A stretch of DNA of 64,000 nt, taken from assembly GCA_028284445.1 (NCBI GenBank), contig JANQRS010000050.1:215600-279599 (forward strand), read 5' to 3'. The position numbers and the translations under genes were made by a program. Source of the DNA: Calditrichia bacterium (GTDB lineage: Bacteria; Calditrichota; Calditrichia; RBG-13-44-9; J075). Under the pieces are notes generated by a model. That model was not told the origin of the DNA, did no database searches, and worked only from the letters and a program-made list of their open reading frames with translations. This document shows positions 17,693 to 26,152 of this stretch, piece by piece (positions within the stretch are counted from its first letter, which is position 1; each line of letters starts with the position of its first letter).

Positions 17693-19129
17693 TTAATTTT
17701 CGTTCAGCATACGCATGCCGGAACCAAAGTTCTCGATTTCGATGACCTTTGCGATCTCGTTGGTCTCGGTATCGATCACTGTAACAGTGCCGATAATGCT
17801 GTTGTCACCAAAATCATAGTAGGGGACATAAGCGCCGGTGGTGTTGCGGCCGGACACAAAGACGTATTTGCCGTCTGGAGAAATGGCGATGCCGTGTGGC
17901 TGTGAGAGGCCATCGCTGCCGTCGCCAGCCCCATAAGGTGTTGGTGTCAACGTCGCGACGTCAATTACCGCAAAGTTGTTCATCATCAAATTGCCAACAT
18001 AAAGCTCGGTACCATCGTCGTTGAAAACGGAGTGCCAGGGACGGCCGCCAAGCGTTACAGTGCCGGATACGAACCGATTGGTCGGATCGCTAACGTCCAC
18101 CACCACGATTTCCCCGGTGCCGAAGCAGGACAGATATACTTTGCTATCGTCGTCGGAGACACTGCCTTGCAGCGGCTGTTTGCCGGCGCCCAGCGGAATG
18201 GCTTCTTCAAATTCCTTGGTGTTGTGATTCACAACCAGGAATTGATCTTCGACAAAGCTGGCAGTGTACGCATAGTTACCATCAGCGCTCATTGCCATTG
18301 CGTGCGGAACAGTGAGTCCGGGCGGCAAGATAATATTGCCGTCGTTGCCAGTGTCCAGCGGTTCCATGGTGTCGGAGTTGATTGCAAAAATAGATGTGGT
18401 GCTATTATTCAGCATGAAGCGGGAAATATAAAGCACGTCTTCCAGGGGATGATGCGCCATCAATGCCGGAATGTCAGTGGTAATCTGATCAACCAGCTCA
18501 TAAGTAGAAGTACTGATTTTCGCCACTGTATTTACCTGGGCATCAATCATGCTCACAAAAATATGCTGCTTGTCGCGGGCGATTTCCACGTGGTGCGGCT
18601 TGGCAGATGCCGGAAAGCCAAAGCCCTCTGCGGTCAGATCTATATTGCGAATAACGACTTGCGCATCTACATCAATCACATTAACCAGACCTTCGCCCTG
18701 GCTGCATACATAAAGCAGGTTGGTGGAATTGGCGTAAGGCACTTCATCATTGTCATTCTTGGCCCCTTCATTGATCCAGCGCTCGAGGAAGGCAATTTTC
18801 ACGTCTGTGAGTTCATTGCTGTTGTCCAGCTTTTGAGTCAATTCAACCAGGAGGCTGTTGTTCGCATCAAAGGGTATGACCGCTTCACCGCGTTCCCAAC
18901 CTTTGATGAGATTGGCCCAGCTATCCATTTGCAGCCCGGGAGGCATAATGTTATTAGCGGCGAGAATGCCGGCATATTCGTCAAGTAACGGCTGAACATG
19001 ATCACCGTAATCGATGGTCGTAATGTTACCGTAATCTATCGGGGCCGGTCCCGGCTCGGTGCTGCTTTCACCACAGGAAACCACATAGATTGCGGTGGCA
19101 AACAATAGCATAAAAATCAGTTTCTTCAT
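17693..19129 (-). CDS. YVTN-type beta-propeller lipoprotein with a heme-less cytochrome-like domain
   Basis: A 478-residue lipoprotein (lipobox YVVSC, Cys19). Residues ~40-123 follow the pattern of the planctomycete-type cytochrome c (PSCyt1) domain: HVQPLL, then LQMDSWANLIKGWERGEAVI, then SLLVEL and LERWINEGA. The heme-binding CxxCH expected near residues 50-60 is absent and there is no Cys there at all. Residues ~135-478 are YVTN/YncE-like propeller repeats (LLYVCSQGEGLVNVIDVD, PHGIAISPDGKYVFVSGR, GTVTVIDTETNEIAKVI). It is first in a minus-strand set with the five-heme cytochrome and the FG-GAP protein. It may be a non-redox scaffold or binding partner of that cytochrome; this is inference. 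Confidence 0.8.
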   Translation of the reverse strand: MKKLIFMLLFATAIYVVSCGESSTEPGPAPIDYGNITTIDYGDHVQPLLDEYAGILAANNIMPPGLQMDSWANLIKGWERGEAVIPFDANNSLLVELTQKLDNSNELTDVKIAFLERWINEGAKNDNDEVPYANSTNLLYVCSQGEGLVNVIDVDAQVVIRNIDLTAEGFGFPASAKPHHVEIARDKQHIFVSMIDAQVNTVAKISTSTYELVDQITTDIPALMAHHPLEDVLYISRFMLNNSTTSIFAINSDTMEPLDTGNDGNIILPPGLTVPHAMAMSADGNYAYTASFVEDQFLVVNHNTKEFEEAIPLGAGKQPLQGSVSDDDSKVYLSCFGTGEIVVVDVSDPTNRFVSGTVTLGGRPWHSVFNDDGTELYVGNLMMNNFAVIDVATLTPTPYGAGDGSDGLSQPHGIAISPDGKYVFVSGRNTTGAYVPYYDFGDNSIIGTVTVIDTETNEIAKVIEIENFGSGMRMLNEN

Positions 19130-19341
19130 TCTTACTCCTTTAACACATAGTTGAGATCAATTAATAGCTTTGCTGCAAGCAATTGCAGCTCTGTTCACTC
19201 GCCTAGTTATACAGCTTCATCCTCGTCCGCCCTAATCATTATAGCGAGACTTTTTCTGAAAAGTTAGTTTGTTGTCGCTTGTATTTGGCAAAAAGCATAT
19301 ATTGAGGGCCGGTACTTTTCAAAACAAGGATTTTTTCAATT

Positions 19342-21153
19342 ATGCGAGCGATAAAGACATCAAAAATAGTGGCCTGCGTGGGCCTGGCAGCTTTCCTTTT
19401 TGTCACTGCATCTTGTATGCGTGCCGAAGAGGGAAGTTCTATGAAAAAGGCAATAATCAAGGATCATGTGCAGTATTTGGCTTCCCGGGAATTGGCGGGA
19501 CGCGGCACCGGCAGCGGCGGCGACATGTTGGCTGCAGATTACATCGTCAAACACTTTGAACAACACGGCGTTGAACCGGTCGGCGAGTCCTTTCTGCAGG
19601 AATTTGAAATCATCAGCGAGGTGAAACAGGCGCCCGGGAATTATGTTCGCATTGTGGTGGACGGCCAAAGCAAATCCCTGACGACCGGTAGCGAGTGGCT
19701 GCCGCTTTCCTCGTCAGCAAGCGACACCATTTCCGGACGCCTGGTCTTTGCCGGATATGGGATTGAGGCGCCGGACAAAAACTATCGCGACTATAAGGGC
19801 GTCGATGTTGCCGGAAAAATAGTGGTGATATTGCGCGGTTCACCGGACGGTGAAAATCCGCATGGTGATTTTGCCCAGTTTGCCCTGGTGGACAGCAAGT
19901 TGCGAACAGCGGCGGAAAAAGGCGCTGCCGGGCTGATTCTGGTGAATCCGTCTTATATGGATGATGAACCGAGGCGTTTTCGTCTCTCACACCCCTGGAA
20001 GCAGGGAGATATTGCTGCGGTCAGCACTGTTCGTTCGGTCATTGATGAGTTTTTGCCTTCCGGAAAAACGCTAGGCGATCTGGAAGAGAAAATTAATGCG
20101 ACCGTCAAGCCGGCCAGCTTTTCGATACCGGCGGCGAAAGTTGAAATCGGCGTTGAGCTAACCGCAGTCCCCAAAACCAGCGCAAATGTCATTGGCCTGG
20201 TAAAGGGCAGTGATCCCGCTCGCGCGGATGAATACATTGTGCTCGGCGCTCACTATGACCACCTGGGCATGGGTGGACACGGCTCGCGGGCCGCCAGTGA
20301 TGCTGCATCCATTCACTATGGTGCGGATGACAATGCATCCGGAACTGCCGCGATGATGGAAGTTGCGGCCCGTATTGCCGCCGATCCACTTCCCCGGTCC
20401 GTTCTGTTTATGGGATTCAGTGGCGAGGAGATGGGCCTGATCGGTTCAACCTATTTCTGCGACAATCCAACCGTTCCGCTGGATAAAATTGTGACCATGG
20501 TTAATCTCGATATGGTTGGCCGAATGACCGAAAACAAAATGACTGTTAACGGCACCGGCACGTCTTCTCTCTGGGACCCACTGGTTGATTCCCTTGGGAC
20601 GCATTACGAGTTGAAGGTGTCCAAGAGCGCTGACGGCTACGGCCCAAGCGACCATGCAGCTTTCTATGGCCGTGATATTCCGGTGTTGATGCTGTTTACC
20701 GGTTTACACGACGACTACCATCGGCCTTCCGATACCAGCGACAAAGTGAATTATGAGGGCCTGGATATTGTTGCCAACTTTGCCGGTTCCGTGCTGGCGG
20801 AAGTCGGCAACGCGACGGATCGTCCGGATTTTATCAAAGTGAAATCGTCTGCCAACCAGGGACGCAGCATGATGTTCAAGGTCTGGGTTGGTACAATTCC
20901 TGACTATAGTGATCATCCCAAAGGCATGCGCATTACCGGCGTTCGCGACGGCAGTCCGGCTGCCAAAGGCGGGATGCAGGGGAATGATGTGATCACCAAA
21001 TTTGGCGAAACAACGGTCAAGAATATTTATGATTATACCTACGCACTTGGCAAATTCAAGCCGGGTGATGAAGTGAAAGTGACTGTCCTGCGAGGTGAGG
21101 AGCCGGGTGAAGAGGTGGAGCTAACGCTGATGCTGGAAAGCCGCAAAGAGTAA
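19342..21153 (+). CDS. M28-family aminopeptidase lipoprotein with PA and PDZ domains
   Basis: A 603-residue zinc peptidase exported as a lipoprotein (lipobox TASC, Cys25). A protease-associated domain occupies about 95-260. The M28 catalytic core has GAHYDHLG (His304), GADDNASG (Asp329), SGEEMGL (Glu362/363), NLDMVGR (Asp390) and DDYHRPSDT near 464, the full set expected for two zinc ions. A C-terminal PDZ domain (~510-600: GMRITGVRDGSPAAKGGMQ) is typical of this subfamily. It probably trims peptides in the periplasm. The next gene, an S9 peptidase, starts 20 bases later, so the two likely work together. Confidence 0.9.
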   Translation: MRAIKTSKIVACVGLAAFLFVTASCMRAEEGSSMKKAIIKDHVQYLASRELAGRGTGSGGDMLAADYIVKHFEQHGVEPVGESFLQEFEIISEVKQAPGNYVRIVVDGQSKSLTTGSEWLPLSSSASDTISGRLVFAGYGIEAPDKNYRDYKGVDVAGKIVVILRGSPDGENPHGDFAQFALVDSKLRTAAEKGAAGLILVNPSYMDDEPRRFRLSHPWKQGDIAAVSTVRSVIDEFLPSGKTLGDLEEKINATVKPASFSIPAAKVEIGVELTAVPKTSANVIGLVKGSDPARADEYIVLGAHYDHLGMGGHGSRAASDAASIHYGADDNASGTAAMMEVAARIAADPLPRSVLFMGFSGEEMGLIGSTYFCDNPTVPLDKIVTMVNLDMVGRMTENKMTVNGTGTSSLWDPLVDSLGTHYELKVSKSADGYGPSDHAAFYGRDIPVLMLFTGLHDDYHRPSDTSDKVNYEGLDIVANFAGSVLAEVGNATDRPDFIKVKSSANQGRSMMFKVWVGTIPDYSDHPKGMRITGVRDGSPAAKGGMQGNDVITKFGETTVKNIYDYTYALGKFKPGDEVKVTVLRGEEPGEEVELTLMLESRKE

Positions 21154-21173
21154 TCTATCTAGGAGGCCTGCTA

Positions 21174-23537
21174 ATGCAGCCAATTCGCCTGTTGTTACTG
21201 TTCACCGTCTACTTGCTGACTGTTACACTCTGGGCACAATCACCACAACTTTCAGTTGAAAAAATTATGCAGGATCCCTTCAAATCTGTGGGGAGTCTGC
21301 CCTCCAATATCTACTGGTCTGAGGATAGCCGCCATATATACTTTATGTGGAATCCGGAAGGGGATGATGCCGACTCGCTGTACCGGGTGTCAGTGAAAGG
21401 CGGCAAACCGGAAAAAGTAAGCCCCAGGGATCGAAAACGTTTGCCGGCTACCTCTGGAGACTACGACCGCAGTTATTCGCGGAAGGTCTATAGCAAAGAT
21501 GGCGATCTCTTCCTGCTTGACATCAAAAAAATGAAAACTCGCCGTCTGACGCGGACGATGGATGCTGAATCAAACCCGGTTTTCAGCGCTGACGAAAAGG
21601 CCATTCTATTCCGTAAGGACAAGAATCTCTATCGCTGGCAGCTGTCCGACGGCAGTGTCGAGCAAATAACCGATTTCCGCAGCGGAAGCAAGAAGGAAGA
21701 CAAGGAAGCACCGAAAGGCAGCAATCGCCAGTGGCTAATAGATGAAGAAGCACGGTTGATTGAGGTGATCCGCGAACAGGAAATTGAGCGCCTGGAAACC
21801 CGCCGCCGCAAGGAAATTGATCGTGGCGAAAACCCACTGCCAATTTACATCGGTAAGGATGCCGTTTCCGGTCAGCAACTTAGCCCGGACGACAATTATG
21901 TGACCTTCCGCCTGCAGAAGTCGCCGGCAGGCGAGCACGGCACTAAGGTACCAAATTATGTCACTCGCGATGGCTACACAGCGCAATTAAATGCGCGTCC
22001 GAAAGTCGGTAGTCCGCAATCCTCACACCGATTCGGCATTTACGATATCCGTCGCGACGAAGTCACTTACGTCGACACGGAGCAGATTCCCGGCATTTTT
22101 GATCAATGGAATAAAGCAGAAGGGGATTCTGCCAGCGAAAAGAAGGCCCGTCAGGTAATTATTTACGGCCCATTCTGGTCGGATAATGGTAAGCATGCAG
22201 TCGTTGTCATTCGCGCGATCGATAATAAGGATCGCTGGATAATGAAGCTGGATCCGAGGCAGGCGAAATTGACATTGATTGACCGGCAGCATGATGAAGC
22301 ATGGGTTGGTGGTCCGGGGATTTCCGGATGGATATTCTTTCCGGGTAATATCGGATGGCTGCCTGATAATCGTCGTATCTGGTTTCAATCAGAAGAAAGC
22401 GGTTACTCCCATCTTTACACATATGATGTTGTTTCCGGGAAGAAGCGAGCGCTGACAAGTGGGCAGTATGAAGTCACCAGCGTGCAAATGAGCCGCGATA
22501 AAAAGCATTGGTTCCTGACAACCAGCGAGGTGCATCCCGGGGAGCGCCACTTATACAAAATGCCGCTGAACGGTGGCAAAAAGACCCGCGTCACCGATAA
22601 AGCCGGGAATCATCAGACCAATATTTCGCCGGATGAGAAATACCTGGCAACCCGTTTCTCATACAGCAATCAGCCCTGGCAGCTTTTCGTTGGACGTAAT
22701 AAGGCCGGCGCTGAGCAGCGTCAGGTGACGGATGAGCTCAGTGAGCAGTTCCGTGCTTATGCCTGGCGGGACCCGGAGATCGTGAAGATCCCGGCGCGGG
22801 ATGGTGCTGAAGTTTACGCCCGCTTGTATCGTCCGCAGAATGCCGCTGCAGGTGATCCGGCAGTTGTTTTTGTGCACGGGGCAGGCTATCTACAAAACGC
22901 CCACAAGTGGTGGAGCGCCTACTTCCGCGAGTATATGTTTCATAATCTTCTGGTTGACAACGGCTATACAGTTTTGGATATTGACTACCGTGCCAGTGCA
23001 GGATATGGACGCGATTGGCGAACTGCAATTTATCGGCATATGGGAGGGAAGGATCTCACAGACCAGGTTGATGGTGCTGCCTGGCTTGTCGAGACATTTA
23101 AAGTTGATCCGAAGCGCATCGGTATTTATGGTGGTTCTTATGGCGGCTTCATTACGTTTATGGCCATGTTTACCGAACCCGATGTGTTCGCCTGTGGCGC
23201 CGCATTGAGGCCGGTGTCCGATTGGGCTCATTATAATCATCCCTATACCTCGAATATCCTGAACGAGCCGCAGGCTGACAGTCTGGCTTACGTGCGCAGT
23301 TCGCCAATTTATCATGCAGAAGGACTGCGTGGTGCATTGCTGATTTGTCATGGTATGATTGATACCAATGTGCATTTTCAGGATGTGGTTCGTCTTTCCC
23401 AGCGACTTATTGAGTTGGGCAAAGACAATTGGGAACTGGCAGTATATCCCCTTGAGGGACATGGATTTACCGAGCCGAGTAGCTGGACAGATGAATATAA
23501 GCGCGTCTTCAAGCTGTTCGAGACGCATCTAAAATAG
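21174..23537 (+). CDS. S9-family prolyl oligopeptidase/DPP-like serine peptidase
   Basis: A 787-residue exported peptidase (signal peptide ending TLWAQ). An AGGAGG RBS at ~21161-21166 precedes the ATG. Residues ~40-530 form a TolB/DPP IV-like beta-propeller with PD40 units (YWSEDSRHIYF, VFSADEKAILF, NISPDEKYLATRF). The C-terminal alpha/beta hydrolase domain has the triad Ser655 (GGSYGGF), Asp730 (HGMIDTNVHF) and His763 (LEGHGF). It is expected to cleave short peptides in the periplasm, complementing the M28 enzyme upstream. The AAA gene begins 3 bases after its stop. Confidence 0.9.
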   Translation: MQPIRLLLLFTVYLLTVTLWAQSPQLSVEKIMQDPFKSVGSLPSNIYWSEDSRHIYFMWNPEGDDADSLYRVSVKGGKPEKVSPRDRKRLPATSGDYDRSYSRKVYSKDGDLFLLDIKKMKTRRLTRTMDAESNPVFSADEKAILFRKDKNLYRWQLSDGSVEQITDFRSGSKKEDKEAPKGSNRQWLIDEEARLIEVIREQEIERLETRRRKEIDRGENPLPIYIGKDAVSGQQLSPDDNYVTFRLQKSPAGEHGTKVPNYVTRDGYTAQLNARPKVGSPQSSHRFGIYDIRRDEVTYVDTEQIPGIFDQWNKAEGDSASEKKARQVIIYGPFWSDNGKHAVVVIRAIDNKDRWIMKLDPRQAKLTLIDRQHDEAWVGGPGISGWIFFPGNIGWLPDNRRIWFQSEESGYSHLYTYDVVSGKKRALTSGQYEVTSVQMSRDKKHWFLTTSEVHPGERHLYKMPLNGGKKTRVTDKAGNHQTNISPDEKYLATRFSYSNQPWQLFVGRNKAGAEQRQVTDELSEQFRAYAWRDPEIVKIPARDGAEVYARLYRPQNAAAGDPAVVFVHGAGYLQNAHKWWSAYFREYMFHNLLVDNGYTVLDIDYRASAGYGRDWRTAIYRHMGGKDLTDQVDGAAWLVETFKVDPKRIGIYGGSYGGFITFMAMFTEPDVFACGAALRPVSDWAHYNHPYTSNILNEPQADSLAYVRSSPIYHAEGLRGALLICHGMIDTNVHFQDVVRLSQRLIELGKDNWELAVYPLEGHGFTEPSSWTDEYKRVFKLFETHLK

Positions 23538-23540
23538 GAA

Positions 23541-24890
23541 ATGAAGATGGCATCCGGAAAAGAGACGATTCAGGCAATCCGCGAAGCAATTCGTATATCG
23601 CCCGGGAATATCGCTTTGAGAAAACACCTGGCAGATCTTCTGCTTGATGAAGGTGAAGTGGATGAAGCGGAAAAGGAATACCGCAGTGCCCTTGCCGACG
23701 ACCCGGAAAATATCGAAGTGAAATTGGGTTTGGCCAAGGCGTTCTTCCAACAAGGGAAGAATTCCGCAGCGCTGGTGATCCTGGAAGAATTGACTCGTCA
23801 TAGCAATCCGTCTGCTGAAGCATTTTTGCTCTCTGCCTTGCTCTTTCATCGCTCCGGTGAAAAAGCTGAGGCCAGCCAGGCCTATCGTGAAGCGGTTAAG
23901 CGCGATCCGACACTCTTTGATCCGGAATTAGAGATGCAGCTTGAAATCCACGAGAACACCCCAGCCGAGGAAGATGAAGCAATGCGGCTTAAGAATACCG
24001 TTGAAGACTTCGGTGATATGCAGGAAGGCGAGGTTGAACGTCCGCAAATCTCATTCGATGAAGTCGGCGGTATGGATAAGGTCAAAGAAGAAGTGCGGAT
24101 GAAAATTATCCATCCGCTGGAACATCCGGAAATATACAAGGCATATGGCAAGAAAATTGGCGGCGGCATCCTGATGTATGGCCCGCCGGGATGTGGAAAG
24201 ACGCATCTTGCGCGTGCAACAGCCGGCGAAGTCAGCGCCAATTTTATATCGGTTGGCCTTCATGACGTGCTCAATATGTATATTGGTCAAAGCGAAAATA
24301 ACCTGCATGAACTCTTCGAGCTGGCGCGCACCAACAAGCCTTGTGTGCTCTTTTTCGACGAGGTGGATGCCCTTGGCGCCAGTCGCAGCGATATGCGTCA
24401 AAATGCCGGGCGCCAATTGATCAATCAATTCCTGGCGGAAATGGATGGCGTCAGCGCAGACAATGAGGGGGTATTGATCCTTGCAGCAACCAATGCGCCC
24501 TGGCACCTGGATTCGGCCTTTCGCCGACCCGGTCGCTTTGACCGCATCATTTTTGTGCCGCCGCCGGATCAACCGGCCCGGGCCGCCATTCTTCAAATTA
24601 TGCTAAAAGATAAGCCGGCAGAGAACATCGATTTTAAGAAAATTGCCCGCAAAACAGAGGGTTTTTCGGGCGCAGACCTGAAAGCCGTGGTTGATATTGC
24701 CGTTGAAGCGAAATTAAACGAAGCCATGAAAAAAGGCATTCCCACACCGCTTACCAGCAAAGACCTGTTGTCAGCCGCGAAATCGCTGAAGCCAACCACT
24801 CGCGAATGGTTTGCGACGGCGCGGAACTACGCACTCTATTCCAATCAAAGTGGCATCTACGACGATATCATTGCCTACCTGAAGCTCTAA
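23541..24890 (+). CDS. TPR-AAA+ ATPase
   Basis: A 449-residue cytoplasmic protein. Residues ~1-130 hold about three TPR repeats. Residues ~170-420 are one classical AAA module: Walker A GPPGCGKT (214-221), Walker B VLFFDEVD (269-276), sensor 1 ATN (316-318), arginine-finger region RRPGRFDR (328-335) and the lid motif GFSGADLKAVV. The module is of Cdc48/FtsH/spastin type but has a single ring domain and no protease. A second ATG at 23547 is possible. It is followed by a TPR membrane protein after only 10 bases, so the pair probably forms a membrane-tethered remodelling machine. The substrate is unknown. Confidence 0.85.
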   Translation: MKMASGKETIQAIREAIRISPGNIALRKHLADLLLDEGEVDEAEKEYRSALADDPENIEVKLGLAKAFFQQGKNSAALVILEELTRHSNPSAEAFLLSALLFHRSGEKAEASQAYREAVKRDPTLFDPELEMQLEIHENTPAEEDEAMRLKNTVEDFGDMQEGEVERPQISFDEVGGMDKVKEEVRMKIIHPLEHPEIYKAYGKKIGGGILMYGPPGCGKTHLARATAGEVSANFISVGLHDVLNMYIGQSENNLHELFELARTNKPCVLFFDEVDALGASRSDMRQNAGRQLINQFLAEMDGVSADNEGVLILAATNAPWHLDSAFRRPGRFDRIIFVPPPDQPARAAILQIMLKDKPAENIDFKKIARKTEGFSGADLKAVVDIAVEAKLNEAMKKGIPTPLTSKDLLSAAKSLKPTTREWFATARNYALYSNQSGIYDDIIAYLKL

Positions 24891-24900
24891 CGGAGACACG

Positions 24901-26142
24901 ATGACGGAAAATATGCAACGCGCTCAGCTGTTGATTCAACAGGCGAGATGGCCGGAGGCAGAAAAAGAGATTCGCGGGGCAATTGCCGAGAGCCCGGATG
25001 AACCGTTGGCACATGCCTGGTTGGCCATCACCCTCATTGAGCAGGAACAAAAGAAGCCGGCAGCAGAGGCTGCCCAAAAAGCGATTCTGTTGGAACCGGA
25101 TTGGGCCTATTCGCATTATGTTATGGCCCTGGTCTACTTTCGGTTGGATGATAACAAAAAAGCTCGACGGGCCATCGACGAAGCGATTCGTCTCGATCCC
25201 CGGGATGAGCGCTTTTATGGACTGCTCAGCGGCATTCATTTGAACGAAAGAAATTGGAAAGAGGCATTGGCTGCCGCAGAAGCCGGACTCGAAATTGACC
25301 CGGAAGACGCTGAATGTGTAAATTTGCGGGCCAATGCCCTGGTGCAGCTGGGGCGCCGCGATGAAGCCGGCGAAGCAATCGGATCGGCTTTGGAGAATGA
25401 TCCGGATAACGCTTTTACCCATGCCAATCAGGGCTGGGCCTTGCTGCATTCCGGCGATTACAAGAAGGCAATGGCGCATTTTCGCGAAGCCTTGCGGATT
25501 GATCCGGAAATGGACTGGGCCCGCGAGGGTATCGTTGAATCGCTGAAGGCCCATAATCCGATTTACCGGATTATGTTGAGTTATTTTCTCTACATGTCGC
25601 GGTTGAGTTCCAAAGCGCAATGGGCAATCATTCTTGGTCTTGTTATCGGATCGCGCTTACTTGGGCAATTCGCTGAAAGCAATCCGGATTTTGCCCCATT
25701 TGTGTATCCGATTTTGGGCGTTTATCTTGTTTTCGTCTTATTGTCCTGGATTGCCAAGCCCCTGTTCGATTTGCTGCTGCGATTTAATCGCTTTGGGCGA
25801 TTGGCGTTGTCGGACGATCAGATTAATACCACCAATTGGATTGCCGGCTGTGCCGGTCTTTCCGTACTATTTGTTGTCATGGCATTGACAACCGGTAACG
25901 GTGTCTTTTGGGCCGGCGCCCTCGGCAGCTTTGCACTGATTTTACCAGTTTCGAATGCCTTTTCCCGGGACGCTGGTCGCAAGCGGAATATACTGATCGG
26001 CTATGCCGGTGTTTTATCAGTGATCGGGGGACTGGGATTAATAATGGCCCTTCAAGGCGCGCCTGCCGCCGCAACGCTTGGCGGCATCTTCACCCTCGGT
26101 ATTGTTGCGTATACCTGGATTGCCAACTTCATGACCACATAA
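24901..26142 (+). CDS. TPR protein with C-terminal multi-pass membrane domain
   Basis: A 413-residue protein without signal peptide. Residues ~5-215 contain about six TPR units (AWLAITLIEQEQKKPAAEAA, YVMALVYFRLDDNKKARRAI, NQGWALLHSGDYKKAMAHF). From ~235 there are about five to six predicted membrane segments (WAIILGLVIGSRLLG, YPILGVYLVFVLLSW, GLSVLFVVMALTTG, IGGLGLIMALQ). The TPR part would face the cytoplasm, where it could bind the TPR-AAA ATPase encoded just upstream. The RBS is GGAGAC before the ATG. uvrC follows after 10 bases. Confidence 0.75.
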   Translation: MTENMQRAQLLIQQARWPEAEKEIRGAIAESPDEPLAHAWLAITLIEQEQKKPAAEAAQKAILLEPDWAYSHYVMALVYFRLDDNKKARRAIDEAIRLDPRDERFYGLLSGIHLNERNWKEALAAAEAGLEIDPEDAECVNLRANALVQLGRRDEAGEAIGSALENDPDNAFTHANQGWALLHSGDYKKAMAHFREALRIDPEMDWAREGIVESLKAHNPIYRIMLSYFLYMSRLSSKAQWAIILGLVIGSRLLGQFAESNPDFAPFVYPILGVYLVFVLLSWIAKPLFDLLLRFNRFGRLALSDDQINTTNWIAGCAGLSVLFVVMALTTGNGVFWAGALGSFALILPVSNAFSRDAGRKRNILIGYAGVLSVIGGLGLIMALQGAPAAATLGGIFTLGIVAYTWIANFMTT

Positions 26143-26152
26143 ACACAGATTC

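Noticed and set aside
18032..18988. A 318-codon open frame on the plus strand opposite the beta-propeller lipoprotein gene
   Set aside because: It is the mirror of a well-supported coding gene, has no RBS, no recognisable domain and a composition set by the opposite strand.
22890..23528. A 212-codon minus-strand frame opposite the S9 peptidase catalytic domain
   Set aside because: The plus strand carries the intact Ser/Asp/His triad here; the opposite frame is a shadow.
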